A DNA stretch of 35,829 bases, taken from NCBI GenBank assembly GCA_011524995.1, contig WTJA01000058.1, positions 1-35,829 of the forward strand, read 5' to 3'. Shown piece after piece: positions 9,060 through 17,269 of this stretch. The stretch is from Alphaproteobacteria bacterium (GTDB taxonomy: Bacteria; Pseudomonadota; Alphaproteobacteria; Puniceispirillales; Puniceispirillaceae). The notes under the pieces are model-generated. The model worked only from the letters and a program-made list of their open reading frames with translations. It was not told the DNA's origin and ran no database searches. The first letter of the stretch is position 1. Each line of letters begins with the position of its first letter. The position numbers were made by a program, and so were the translations under genes.

Positions 9060-10394
9060 ATGCGAACCATCGCTCTTTATGATTATGCCACCTTATCAGA
9101 GGCGGACCGCGCGGCTCTTTTGCGACGTACCGAAGATGATTTATCCGACTATATCGCCAAGGTCACACCTGTTATTGAAGAGGTGCGTCAAAATGGGGAT
9201 GAGGCCATTGCCAAATTCGTAAAGCAGTTTGATAAGGCTGAGATTGATCCGCAAAACATCCTAGCGACTGAAGCTGAATTTGATGCCGCATTTGATGCGC
9301 TGGATGATGAGTTTATCGATGTGCTACGCTACGCCGCTGATAATATTAAGCGCTTCCATGAGATGCAAAAGCCGGAAGATATTTGGTGGACAGAGATCCG
9401 GCCTGGCGTGAAGGTTGGGGAGCGTGCCACCCCGATTGAGTCATGCGCGCTCTATTCGCCGCGCGGCAAAGGCTCGTTTCCGTCTGTGACATTAATGACC
9501 GCTATCCCGGCTGTTGTGGCTGGTGTCAAAACCCCTGTTATTTTAACGCCGCCTGGACCAGATGGGGAAATCGACCCTGCCACTTTGGTCGCAGCCCGTA
9601 TCGCTGGTGTAGAGCTGGTTGGGCGTGCTGGTGGACCTCTTGCAGTGGCGGCAGCGGCCTTTGGTACAGCTTCTATTCCGAAATGTTTGAAAATCGAAGG
9701 GCCTGGCAGTCCGTGGTTTGTGGCGGCAAAACATGTCTTGGCTGATAAGATAAGCTCACGCCTGCCAGCCGGGCCATCAGAAGTTGTCGTGTTGGCAGAT
9801 AATACTGTCTCACCTCGTCTAGCAGCGCTTGATATCCTGATTGAATCTGAGCATGGGGCTGATAGCTCTGGCTTCCTTGTCACATGGGATAGAGCATTTG
9901 CCGAAGAAGCCGCGCGCCTCATCCCAGAATTTTATCCGCATATGAGTGCAGAGCGTGTTGATTATGCCTCGGCAGTATTAGCAGGGCCCCGTGGCGGTAT
10001 TGTCCTGACAGAAAGCCCCGAACAGGCCTATCAGTTCATCAATGATTATGCGCCAGAACATTGCCAGATTTTATCAAAAGAGGCAGAGACGCATCTGCCT
10101 CATATTACCAATGCGTCTGAAGTGTTGCTTGGTGAATATGCAGCTGGCTCGCTGGCGAATTATATGATGGGGCCAAATTGTGTGCTTCCGACATCTGGGG
10201 CGGCCCATATTCATTCGCCGCTTGGCGTGATGGACTTTATGAAACTTAGCTCTGTTGGCATGGTGACCAAAGAGGGCTTTGCGGAAATGGGGCCTAAGAC
10301 TGAAATTTTTGCCCGCTATGAAGGGTTTGATGCGCATGCCAATGCGGTATCAGATTTAAGATATGAGGTCATGAATGAAGACACTAATAAGTAA
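9060..10394 (+). CDS. HisD-family (histidinol dehydrogenase-like) dehydrogenase with altered zinc ligands
   Basis: This 444-residue protein aligns over its whole length with histidinol dehydrogenase (AGPSEVVVLAD, YAPEHCQ, GPNCVLPTSG, SPLGVMDFMK, GFDAHANAV). The catalytic Glu-His pair (E333, H334; E. coli E326, H327) and two zinc-ligand histidines (H265 and H426; E. coli H262, H419) are present. By motif alignment, however, the ligand Gln259 is Glu262 here and Asp360 is Asn367. The usual GNIYV substrate/NAD loop is replaced by GSPWFV (216-221), and VYRVGGAQAIAA is replaced by VGRAGGPLAVAA. It is therefore either a divergent HisD or a paralogue that oxidises another alcohol, as HpsN (sulfopropanediol dehydrogenase) does within this family. 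CAGGAG lies 11 bases upstream of the start. No other his gene is nearby. Confidence 0.85.
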   Translation: MRTIALYDYATLSEADRAALLRRTEDDLSDYIAKVTPVIEEVRQNGDEAIAKFVKQFDKAEIDPQNILATEAEFDAAFDALDDEFIDVLRYAADNIKRFHEMQKPEDIWWTEIRPGVKVGERATPIESCALYSPRGKGSFPSVTLMTAIPAVVAGVKTPVILTPPGPDGEIDPATLVAARIAGVELVGRAGGPLAVAAAAFGTASIPKCLKIEGPGSPWFVAAKHVLADKISSRLPAGPSEVVVLADNTVSPRLAALDILIESEHGADSSGFLVTWDRAFAEEAARLIPEFYPHMSAERVDYASAVLAGPRGGIVLTESPEQAYQFINDYAPEHCQILSKEAETHLPHITNASEVLLGEYAAGSLANYMMGPNCVLPTSGAAHIHSPLGVMDFMKLSSVGMVTKEGFAEMGPKTEIFARYEGFDAHANAVSDLRYEVMNEDTNK

Positions 10395-10680
10395 AGCGCT
10401 CTGTTTGACGGCACTCACACAGCTCCTCTTTGTCGGGCAGGCAAAGGCAGAGTTCACACCTCAAGCTGAATATCTTCTCGTTTGGGTGCTAGCCAATGAT
10501 TATATTGATAGCGGGCTGCGCTATCAAACAGCGCCGGATTGCTATACCGCCGCGCAGAATATCGGCCTCGAGATGGGCGAGGTGAATATGAAAGCGCCGC
10601 AATTTATTTGCATGCCTTTGGCAGATGATTACCCGCTTGCCATTACGACCAAACAGGCACAAAGCCGCTTTCCGTTTTAA
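10375..10680 (+). CDS. Small exported protein of unknown function
   Basis: This 101-residue protein is not recognised. It starts with a clear Sec signal peptide (MKTLISKALCLTAL..., cleavage predicted after GQAKA, residue 25). The mature part of about 76 residues has two cysteines (in PDCYTAAQ and FICMPL) that could form one disulphide in the periplasm. The start codon lies inside the end of the HisD-family gene (20-base overlap in another frame) with GAGG upstream, so translation is probably coupled. It converges on tcuB. Confidence 0.7.
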   Translation: MKTLISKALCLTALTQLLFVGQAKAEFTPQAEYLLVWVLANDYIDSGLRYQTAPDCYTAAQNIGLEMGEVNMKAPQFICMPLADDYPLAITTKQAQSRFPF

Positions 10681-10707
10681 GGTCTGCAGCTTAGTGTCTT
10701 GTTTCGC

Positions 10708-11832
10708 CTAGTGAGAGGTTTTGGCCTCTGTTGCATTGGCCAATAGCGCGGCAAAGCGATAAATGCCATGCACAAATTTCGAAAATGGTAGAATGAGGAA
10801 AAAGCCGTAAACAAGGCCTAAATGGATAGCAAGCGCCAATCCCATATAGCTGGTTTCACGCACCGCCAATAGGATGAGACCTGTTGCAGATACCCAAAAT
10901 AACAACCAGATAAACGCATAATCCATGCCCAAAGTGGCCAATGATTTCACGCGTTCATCCATGCGTCTCTTTTCAATCCACAGGCCAGCTGTGCCGATAC
11001 ATAATATGATGCCGCCAACGGTGCCTAAGAGAACAGGCAAGCTGAAATAATCATAAGGGGCTTCGCGCCCTAATAGATAGTGATAGAGCGTTCCGACCGA
11101 GGTTGAGGCAAAACACATCATAAAGCCATAAAAGGTCAGGTGATGATAATATTTGCGCGCGTTTGACGAGCGTGAATCTGCGGTTGGGCAGCCAGGCGAA
11201 CCACCAGCATTGTCACCGCCCAAATAGCGCAAGGTAGACATCGCGGTCAGCGCATCTTGTAAGGCCGGCATGCCGCCCCACTTTGCCCCTGTTTGATGCC
11301 AATAACGGCGCCAGCCGATGATGAAAGCCACAAAGACATAGCTCGTTATGGTAAGGGGAATGCCGGCCATAACTGTATGTGGCATGATCACATAAAACGC
11401 GCCTTCGCCGAGGTGCACGCCCCAGAATAAAGCCGGATTAATCAGGGCTAGCATTAACCCTACCGCGAGGGCTAAGGCGATTGAGATGGCGATTGAGACA
11501 AACAACCCATTGGCTTCAAAGACTTTCCCGGCAGCTCTCGGCCAAGCGTAATCCGCATAGGTTTCAAGGCGGCGTTCGGCTAATGTTGCTGGGACATTCA
11601 CAGCAAATTCATGCGGCGGCGCATATTGGCAGGCATGATAACAGGCACCGCAATTATGGCACAGATTGGCAAGAAAGGCTGTGTCACCTTCATCAAATTC
11701 ACGGCGCCGTTCCATGGCGGGAAAGACAGCACAAAATCCTTCACAATAGCGGCAAGCATTGCAAATTTGCATGATGCGCTTGGTTTCTTCATGGCTTTGT
11801 GCGCTTGCCAAATCTTGTAGATTCACGCTCAT
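10708..11832 (-). CDS. tcuB: Tricarballylate utilisation protein TcuB (Fe-S / haem membrane electron carrier)
   Basis: The 374-residue product begins at the ATG at 11832; a GTG at 11844 overlapping the tcuA stop is an alternative. Two cysteine clusters near the N-terminus, CNACRYCEGFC and CHNCGACYHAC, are ferredoxin-like Fe-S ligand motifs. About six hydrophobic helices with conserved histidines follow, matching TcuB/CitB. In Salmonella, TcuB oxidises the reduced flavin of TcuA and passes electrons into the quinone pool, which lets TcuA turn tricarballylate into cis-aconitate. The partner tcuA is directly upstream, eight bases away, in the same order as in known tcu operons. The tricarballylate substrate is inferred from these families. 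Confidence 0.88.
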   Translation of the reverse strand: MSVNLQDLASAQSHEETKRIMQICNACRYCEGFCAVFPAMERRREFDEGDTAFLANLCHNCGACYHACQYAPPHEFAVNVPATLAERRLETYADYAWPRAAGKVFEANGLFVSIAISIALALAVGLMLALINPALFWGVHLGEGAFYVIMPHTVMAGIPLTITSYVFVAFIIGWRRYWHQTGAKWGGMPALQDALTAMSTLRYLGGDNAGGSPGCPTADSRSSNARKYYHHLTFYGFMMCFASTSVGTLYHYLLGREAPYDYFSLPVLLGTVGGIILCIGTAGLWIEKRRMDERVKSLATLGMDYAFIWLLFWVSATGLILLAVRETSYMGLALAIHLGLVYGFFLILPFSKFVHGIYRFAALLANATEAKTSH

Positions 11833-11840
11833 AGTATCTC

Positions 11841-13250
11841 TCACTTATTCTGAAGGCGCTTTGCGGCCTCTTCGCCGGCAATCCGTCCAAAGACAGCGCC
11901 GATTGTCATGCCAATGCCAGCTAAATATCCTTGGCCCAAAATATTGCCTGCCATAATCTCACCGGCGGCAAATAAATTTGTGGCTGCTTTGCCATCATTA
12001 AACAGGATTTGGGCCTTATCATTCACCTCAACCCCCATATAGGTAAAGGTGATGCCTGGGCGTAAGGGGAAGCCATAAAAGGGAGGAATGGCGACGGGGG
12101 CTGCCCAGTTGGTTTTTTCAGGTGTTAATCCTGTTGTTGCTTTGCCATCAAGAATGGATTGGTCAATGGGCCCCTCTGGGCAGGCATCATTAAATTGCAC
12201 AACTGTTTTGGCAAGTGCCTCAGGCGCAAGGCCCAATTCGCCGGCTAACCCCTCAATAGTCTCAGATTGTATGGGGGTGAAAACAGATGGCATGAATCGT
12301 TTCACGCCGGCTGAGTCCAAGATGGCATAGGCAGTTTGGTCAGGTTGCCCCGCTACGAGGCGCCCCCAAATGGCATACCGTTTTGGCCAAAAATCCTCCC
12401 CCTCATCATAGAAGCGCTCAGCTTGTTTATTCACAACGAGCGAGAAGGGGACACCATCAATGCGGCTCGCAATGCCACCATCATATTTCGGGGCGCGCGC
12501 ATCAATGGCAACAGCATGACATTGATCAAGCGAGCCAACGGGGACAGCGCCCTGATCAAGCAAGGATCGTAGCATCACGCCTTTGTTATAGGGTGTGCCT
12601 CTCACAAGAAAATTCTTGGCTGCGTCACCCCAGCCCTCAGCCAACCAATCAAGATTAGCTTCAAACCCCCCGGCAGTGAGGATGAACTGCCGCGCTTCCA
12701 ATGGGGTATCATGCCCTTCAAATAACAGGCCCCGACACATACCATCATCGATAAGTAATTCTTTCACAGGGGTGTCATAGATAAAGGAGATGCCAATATC
12801 TTCGGCATAGTGACACAAGCTGTTCAACAATGCGCGTCCCCCACCAAGGAAGAAAGCGTTGGTTCGACCCAAATTCAACGTGCCTGATAAAGCTGGTTGA
12901 AAGCGGACACCGCGATGGCTCAACCAACTTGTGAGCTCAGCTGATTTTTCAAGTGTGAGGGCGGCCAAGGCTTCGTTGGTAACGCCTTTTGTCACACGCA
13001 TTAAATCGTCAAAATATTCTTCAAAGCTATAGGCATCTGTGAGGATATCGGTCGGCTCCTCATGCATGGCGCGCAAATTACGTGTGTGGCGGGTATTGCC
13101 GCCTCGCATGTCACGTGGTGCGGACTCAATCACAAGCACTCGCCGACCTGCCTCAGCCGCGGTAATCGCCGCGCAAAGACCAGCATTGCCAGCGCCAATA
13201 ACAATGACATCCCAAGATGTAGAAAAAAGTTGTGTTTTATCTGTATACAT
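11841..13250 (-). CDS. tcuA: FAD-dependent tricarballylate dehydrogenase TcuA
   Basis: This 469-residue flavoprotein has a Rossmann FAD-binding motif DVIVIGAGNAGLCAA near residues 15-30 and a C-terminal FAD motif region LFAAGEIMAGNILGQGYLAGIGMTIG-like (only part shown by motif), as in the fumarate reductase/succinate dehydrogenase flavoprotein family. TcuA oxidises tricarballylate to cis-aconitate in the cytoplasm, using TcuB to reoxidise the flavin. An in-frame TTG at 13286 exists, but the ATG at 13250 gives the family's normal start a few residues before the FAD motif. No strong Shine-Dalgarno precedes that ATG. It diverges from a GntR-family regulator, and a double TGTATACA operator overlaps its start codon, so repression by that regulator is likely. 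Confidence 0.88.
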   Translation of the reverse strand: MYTDKTQLFSTSWDVIVIGAGNAGLCAAITAAEAGRRVLVIESAPRDMRGGNTRHTRNLRAMHEEPTDILTDAYSFEEYFDDLMRVTKGVTNEALAALTLEKSAELTSWLSHRGVRFQPALSGTLNLGRTNAFFLGGGRALLNSLCHYAEDIGISFIYDTPVKELLIDDGMCRGLLFEGHDTPLEARQFILTAGGFEANLDWLAEGWGDAAKNFLVRGTPYNKGVMLRSLLDQGAVPVGSLDQCHAVAIDARAPKYDGGIASRIDGVPFSLVVNKQAERFYDEGEDFWPKRYAIWGRLVAGQPDQTAYAILDSAGVKRFMPSVFTPIQSETIEGLAGELGLAPEALAKTVVQFNDACPEGPIDQSILDGKATTGLTPEKTNWAAPVAIPPFYGFPLRPGITFTYMGVEVNDKAQILFNDGKAATNLFAAGEIMAGNILGQGYLAGIGMTIGAVFGRIAGEEAAKRLQNK

Positions 13251-13259
13251 GTGTATACA
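13242..13259. promoter_or_regulatory. Double palindromic operator, probably for the adjacent GntR/FCD regulator
   Basis: Two copies of the self-complementary octamer TGTATACA (13242-13249 and 13252-13259) lie two bases apart, ten bases centre to centre, so both face the same side of the helix. The site covers the tcuA ATG and sits about 75 bases before the GntR gene. GT...AC-type palindromes are typical of GntR-family sites. Regulator and site are matched by proximity only. Confidence 0.6.
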
Positions 13260-13274
13260 ATTAAGGAAGGTTTC

Positions 13275-13292
13275 ATGAAAATGCAACTGTAA
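13275..13292 (+). CDS. Possible five-residue leader peptide ORF
   Basis: An ATG at 13275 with a very strong AAGGAAGG ribosome binding site (13263-13270) opens a five-codon frame (MKMQL) that stops at 13292, 41 bases before the GntR gene. It is too short to be a functional enzyme. It may be a leader peptide, or mark a ribosome-loading site. The regulator itself has only a modest AGAGG 11 bases before its ATG. Confidence 0.3.
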   Translation: MKMQL

Positions 13293-13333
13293 ATCGCCGT
13301 AATCTCTATCTTAAGTCAGAGGATCTGCCCGCT

Positions 13334-14038
13334 ATGATGAGCTGGGATGATATCATTGAACAGATTGATGCTGAGATGCCATCTCTAAGCGCAGCACAAC
13401 GGTGCCACCATGCGATTATCGCGGCTATCAAAGCGCATCTATTGCAGCCTGGAGCGCGGGTAGTCGAATCAGAATTATGCCGTGTGCTAGCAGTGTCTCG
13501 GACCCCCTTGCGAGAGGCTGTGGCGATGTTGCGTGCGCAAGGCGTGCTGGAATTTGATGGCAATAACTTAGCGGTTCGTAAATTAGGTTGGTCTGATATT
13601 CACGATTTATATGATATGCGTATCTTGCTAGAGGGGGCGGCTGCCAAAGGGGCGGCGCAACGCGCTGGTGCCGCTGAAAAGCAGGTTTTCGCGCATCTGC
13701 TAGCGCAGGAGGCCAGCTATCTTGCGACAGGCGCAGACCCAGCCACGCTTGCCGCGCATAATGGCCGGTTTCATAGCGCTTTGCTTGATGCGGCACGCAA
13801 CCCCTTTTTGACAGAGGCCTTAAGCCGTCTCTCACACCTTTTGGTTCTGTTGGGTGATACGGCCTATCTCCTTGATGGGCGAGCCCATGTGATTTTTGAC
13901 GAACATAAAGCCGTTATCACAGCGATTGACGCAGGCGATGAGGTGGCCGCTGAACAGGCGATGCAGCATCATCTCAAACAAGCTCTTGCCGCGCGTCTAC
14001 AACTTTTGGCAATGCGCCAAGATCAGGTGATGGATTAG
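13334..14038 (+). CDS. GntR-family (FCD) transcriptional regulator
   Basis: This 234-residue protein has an N-terminal winged helix (AIIAAIKAHLLQPGARVVESELCRVLAVSRTPLREA as the family's pattern; the recognition helix is SRTPLREAVAMLRAQG, around residues 55-70) and a C-terminal helical FCD ligand domain. Putative metal and ligand histidines are seen in HNGRFHSALLD, DEHKAVI and MQHHLK. FCD regulators commonly repress catabolic genes until a carboxylate ligand binds, which suits the divergent tcuA/tcuB genes and the operator between them. In Salmonella the tcu regulator is LysR-type, so the control differs here. It ends six bases before the AbrB-family gene and is probably co-transcribed with it. 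Two adjacent ATGs (13334, 13337) are possible starts. Confidence 0.88.
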   Translation: MMSWDDIIEQIDAEMPSLSAAQRCHHAIIAAIKAHLLQPGARVVESELCRVLAVSRTPLREAVAMLRAQGVLEFDGNNLAVRKLGWSDIHDLYDMRILLEGAAAKGAAQRAGAAEKQVFAHLLAQEASYLATGADPATLAAHNGRFHSALLDAARNPFLTEALSRLSHLLVLLGDTAYLLDGRAHVIFDEHKAVITAIDAGDEVAAEQAMQHHLKQALAARLQLLAMRQDQVMD

Positions 14039-14043
14039 AGGCC

Positions 14044-15129
14044 ATGAGTGCAATCCCTCCCTCCTATCGCGCTCTTGTAACCGACATCCGCAAAATGGCG
14101 GTCACCTTCACCATTGCGCTTGTCACAGGGGCGCTATTTTGGGCTGTTAATTTCCCGGCTCCTTTTTTGATGGGCAGCCTCTTTGGCGTATGGATCATTG
14201 GAGCGAATGTGCCAGCCTTGCATCCGCATTTAGGGGTCTCACGCTGGTTTCATATCCCCGTTGTCTTAGGTCTCGGCGTGTTGATAGGAAGCTATTTTAA
14301 CGCTGAGGTGGTCAGCCAAGCCTATCGCTGGTGGGATACATTTGTGATGATGATCCTCGTGACCATCATTGTCAGCAGTGCGGGGTATGTCTTCTTAACA
14401 CGTGTGCGCCACTATGATCCGCTGATGGCGTTTTTCTGCTCCATACCAGGCGGTCAGGCAGAAGCCATCATTATGGCGCGCGATACCGTTGAAAAAGATT
14501 ATGTGGTAGCGTTATTCCACCTCATCCGCGTTGCTTTTGTCTTTGTCTCGACACCACTCATTCTCGGGTTGTTTCAAGGTGCCGCCGCTGTCGCAGACAG
14601 CAATAATCAGCTTGCCAATATGCCAGGTTTGTTAGATATGCCAGCGCTTGATTTAGTGGGGTTTTTTACACTCGCCATCACAGGCTATGTCATAGCGCGT
14701 CGCTTGGGGTGGCCGATGGCCCATTTATTGGGTCCGGTGAGCGCCTCAACCGTGGCCCATATGGCTGGCATCATTGCAATCCCTCGTATTTTTGAATTTG
14801 TGATGCTGGCCCAATTAGCGATCGGGGGCGCGGTTGGGGCACGCCTTGCCCAGGTGCGCTTTGCCGAATTGCGGGTTTATTTACGCGATGCGGCGCTTAC
14901 GACTGTGATGATCTTAACGCTCTATTTTACCGCCGCTTGTTTTATGACCGTTGTGACAGGGCTTGACTTGTTGCAAATCTGGTTAGCCTTTGTCCCCGGC
15001 GGTTTGTATGAGGTCACTTTGCTCGCGCTTTTATTTGGGTTTGATATTGCCTTTGTTGCTTTTCATCACACAGCGCGCATCATCCTCATCTTCCTCGCCA
15101 TGCCAGTAGCGGTAACTAAGCTGAAATAG
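14044..15129 (+). CDS. AbrB-family integral membrane protein
   Basis: This 361-residue, very hydrophobic protein has about ten predicted membrane helices arranged as two similar halves, with GALLFWAVNFPAPFLMGSLFG-like and GYVIARRLGWPMAHLLGPVS-like repeats, each ending in a Gly-Pro-rich membrane-embedded loop (shown in fragments). SIPGGQAEAI and FVPGGLYEVTLLAL are paired conserved elements. This is the pattern of the AbrB duplication family (PF05145), once linked to regulation of ammonia monooxygenase but plausibly a transporter. The name AbrB is unrelated to the Bacillus transition-state regulator. It follows the GntR gene by five bases, so it may take up or export a carboxylate linked to the tcu genes. 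Function is uncertain. Confidence 0.8.
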   Translation: MSAIPPSYRALVTDIRKMAVTFTIALVTGALFWAVNFPAPFLMGSLFGVWIIGANVPALHPHLGVSRWFHIPVVLGLGVLIGSYFNAEVVSQAYRWWDTFVMMILVTIIVSSAGYVFLTRVRHYDPLMAFFCSIPGGQAEAIIMARDTVEKDYVVALFHLIRVAFVFVSTPLILGLFQGAAAVADSNNQLANMPGLLDMPALDLVGFFTLAITGYVIARRLGWPMAHLLGPVSASTVAHMAGIIAIPRIFEFVMLAQLAIGGAVGARLAQVRFAELRVYLRDAALTTVMILTLYFTAACFMTVVTGLDLLQIWLAFVPGGLYEVTLLALLFGFDIAFVAFHHTARIILIFLAMPVAVTKLK

Positions 15130-15196
15130 TGAGGCGCCCCTTGCCACTTGGGCAGGGGGCAGTTAGCCTTGGCGTTGCGTGATAGTGACATGAGGT

Positions 15197-16165
15197 ATGA
15201 TGATGCGTGTTAGTGGGTATATATTCGGGGCCGCGCTGTTGGTGCTAACTAATCCAGCTATGGCTTTAACCTTTAAATCTGGGCAAACGATTTCAGGCGG
15301 CGATGCCAGTGCGCCCCCAATAACACCTGACTTGATGGCGGCTTGTGAGCCTGCCAGCCTAACACCGCATCCGACAGAGACGCTGCAAGCGCTATCGTTC
15401 AATATCCGCTATGACAGCGGTGATACCGGCCATAATGGTTGGGCCACAAGAGCGCCAAAGGTCGCGAGTATCTTTACAAAATATGATGTTGATTTTGGCG
15501 GTTTGCAGGAAGTGCTTCACCATCAATTAGACTGGTTAGAAGAGAATTTGCCCGCCTATCACTTTGTCGGAGTGGGGCGTGATGATGGCGTTGAAGCAGG
15601 GGAATATGCCCCGATATTCTTTCGCAAGGACATGTTCGAACTGATTGAGACAGATACTATCTGGTTGAGCGAGACCCCGACAGAAGCCGGTAGTAAAGGA
15701 TGGGATGCGGCGCTGCCACGCATTGCCACCTTCGCCACCTTGCGTCATAAGCCAAGCGGTGAGGTGATGTTGCTTGGTTCGGCGCATTATGACCATCGCG
15801 GCACGCAAGCCCGTCAAAATAGCGGCAAAGTTATCCAAGATTATATTACCGCCCAGCGTGCCACTTATGACATGCCGCTTCGTGTGTTGGTCGGGGATTT
15901 TAACGATATCCCCAATTCCTCAACCACCAACGCGATTGAGCGCCAGAATTGCCTATTTGATAGCCGGCGGATGGCAGATAACAACATCGGGCCTAATTCA
16001 ACATGGAATGGCTTTCGCTCGATTGAGGCTTATCGCCGGATTGACTATATCTTTATGAACCCGGCCTTGCCTGTGGCCTCTCACATCATTGATGATGAAC
16101 GGATTAAGGGGGGATATCCCTCAGACCATCTGCCTGTCATCACCGTAATGAGTGCGCCACAATAA
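15197..16165 (+). CDS. Exported endonuclease/exonuclease/phosphatase (EEP) superfamily protein
   Basis: This 322-residue protein starts with a signal peptide (three Met codons at the start, hydrophobic core, AMA before residue 25), so it should be periplasmic or secreted. The EEP fold motifs are all present: SFNIRYD, the metal Glu in GLQEVL, GSAHYDHRGTQAR, the GDFNDIPNS metal/catalytic loop, and the C-terminal SDHLPVI catalytic pair. Members hydrolyse phosphodiester or phosphomonoester bonds in nucleic acids, inositol phosphates or sphingolipids. The substrate here cannot be told. It could release phosphate from organic phosphates outside the cell. It is convergent with the prpF-like gene and 67 bases after the AbrB-family gene. 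Confidence 0.85.
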   Translation: MMMRVSGYIFGAALLVLTNPAMALTFKSGQTISGGDASAPPITPDLMAACEPASLTPHPTETLQALSFNIRYDSGDTGHNGWATRAPKVASIFTKYDVDFGGLQEVLHHQLDWLEENLPAYHFVGVGRDDGVEAGEYAPIFFRKDMFELIETDTIWLSETPTEAGSKGWDAALPRIATFATLRHKPSGEVMLLGSAHYDHRGTQARQNSGKVIQDYITAQRATYDMPLRVLVGDFNDIPNSSTTNAIERQNCLFDSRRMADNNIGPNSTWNGFRSIEAYRRIDYIFMNPALPVASHIIDDERIKGGYPSDHLPVITVMSAPQ

Positions 16166-16174
16166 GGGTGCTCT

Positions 16175-17260
16175 TTATCTTTGCCAAATAGAGGCCGGGA
16201 TAAAGAGCTCACCTTTTGCTAATTTGCGTGCAGTGCGAATAAGACCAGCAGAGCGATGGGTAAAGCCATCCTCCGTCATGTCATAATCAATGACGACATC
16301 CATGACCCCCATCGGGTGATGCAAATGAATGGTGGCTGGCGTCTCATTCGGCGCTGTCATCATATCATAGGCAATCGTCCCTGGGGTTAGCGCACAAGAG
16401 GCCATACATTGGCTGCCTGTTACGGCCATAGTCGGATGTGTACTCCAGGGCATGAAATAACGTGTTGTGATATGGCCAACCTCATCATGAGGGGCGAAAA
16501 TGCCAAATTTAGGTGTTACTGACTGGCTGCAATCACCCATCCCCATCAAGGCGCCGGCCTTAATGCGTATCGCTTCCATTTTCGCAAAGAAGTCTTTATT
16601 GGCATCAAGCTCTTCTCTGGTTTCATGACCTGTTAGGCCAAAGTCAGCGGCGCGTGCCATCACCATTGGCATAGCCACATCCATACATGTGACCTCAATG
16701 CCATCAACCACATCAATCAGGTTGCCTGTTGGTAAAAAGGCGCCGGTCGATGAGCCGGCAACATCCATAAAATTCAACTCAATAGGGGCTGAGGTGCCAG
16801 GCACCCCATCAATGGCTGCCTCACCCTCATAGCTAACCATCCCGCCTGGTGTTTGCACTCGGGACATAATGCGCGCGCCAGTATTAACCGCGCGGATATT
16901 CACATTTGTCACGCCATCTTGCGCTGGTAATAAGCCCATTTCAATCGCAGCAGGTCCCACCGCTGTCAGGATATTGCCGCAGGTTGGTTTGAAATCAACT
17001 AGCTTATCCTCAACACTTACTTGCGCGAAGAAATAGTCAATATCTGCCCACTCATCATCCGATGCTGAGAGGATAGCGACCTTCGTTGTTACAGCATTGC
17101 CGCCGCCAATGCCATCAATATTAAGCGGGTGACCAGAGCCCACCGCAGCGCACAACACCTCTGCCAGCTGGTCACGGTCAGAAGGCAAATCAGCTTGGTT
17201 CATATAGGGCCCGCGTGATGTGCCACCACGCATGAAATAAAAGGGGATCGCTGTTTGCAT
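16175..17260 (-). CDS. PrpF-family isomerase (4-oxalomesaconate tautomerase / aconitate isomerase-like)
   Basis: This 361-residue protein opens with the PrpF/GalD-type FYFMRGGTSRGPY motif. K60 in GNAVTTK and C94 in FKPTCGNI correspond to the lysine and cysteine that do acid-base chemistry in PrpF. ALMGMGD and GHITTRYFMPWSTHPTMA-type segments (shown in part) match the 4-oxalomesaconate tautomerase branch. PrpF relatives move double bonds or isomerise cis/trans forms of aconitate, 2-methylaconitate or oxalomesaconate. The neighbours (Tct transporter, tricarballylate dehydrogenase, hydroxyacid dehydrogenase) favour a tricarboxylate such as trans-aconitate. Its start lies nine bases after the dehydrogenase stop, so it is the last gene of the tctC operon. 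Exact substrate is not assigned. Confidence 0.82.
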   Translation of the reverse strand: MQTAIPFYFMRGGTSRGPYMNQADLPSDRDQLAEVLCAAVGSGHPLNIDGIGGGNAVTTKVAILSASDDEWADIDYFFAQVSVEDKLVDFKPTCGNILTAVGPAAIEMGLLPAQDGVTNVNIRAVNTGARIMSRVQTPGGMVSYEGEAAIDGVPGTSAPIELNFMDVAGSSTGAFLPTGNLIDVVDGIEVTCMDVAMPMVMARAADFGLTGHETREELDANKDFFAKMEAIRIKAGALMGMGDCSQSVTPKFGIFAPHDEVGHITTRYFMPWSTHPTMAVTGSQCMASCALTPGTIAYDMMTAPNETPATIHLHHPMGVMDVVIDYDMTEDGFTHRSAGLIRTARKLAKGELFIPASIWQR

Positions 17261-17269
17261 GATAAGCTC

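Noticed and set aside
9452-9922. 156-codon open frame opposite the HisD-family gene
   Set aside because: It is antisense to a well-conserved gene and its product is low-complexity Ala/Arg/Ser-rich, the usual look of a shadow frame.
13251-13286. TTG start for tcuA
   Set aside because: It has no ribosome binding site and adds 12 unlikely residues before the normal flavoprotein start.
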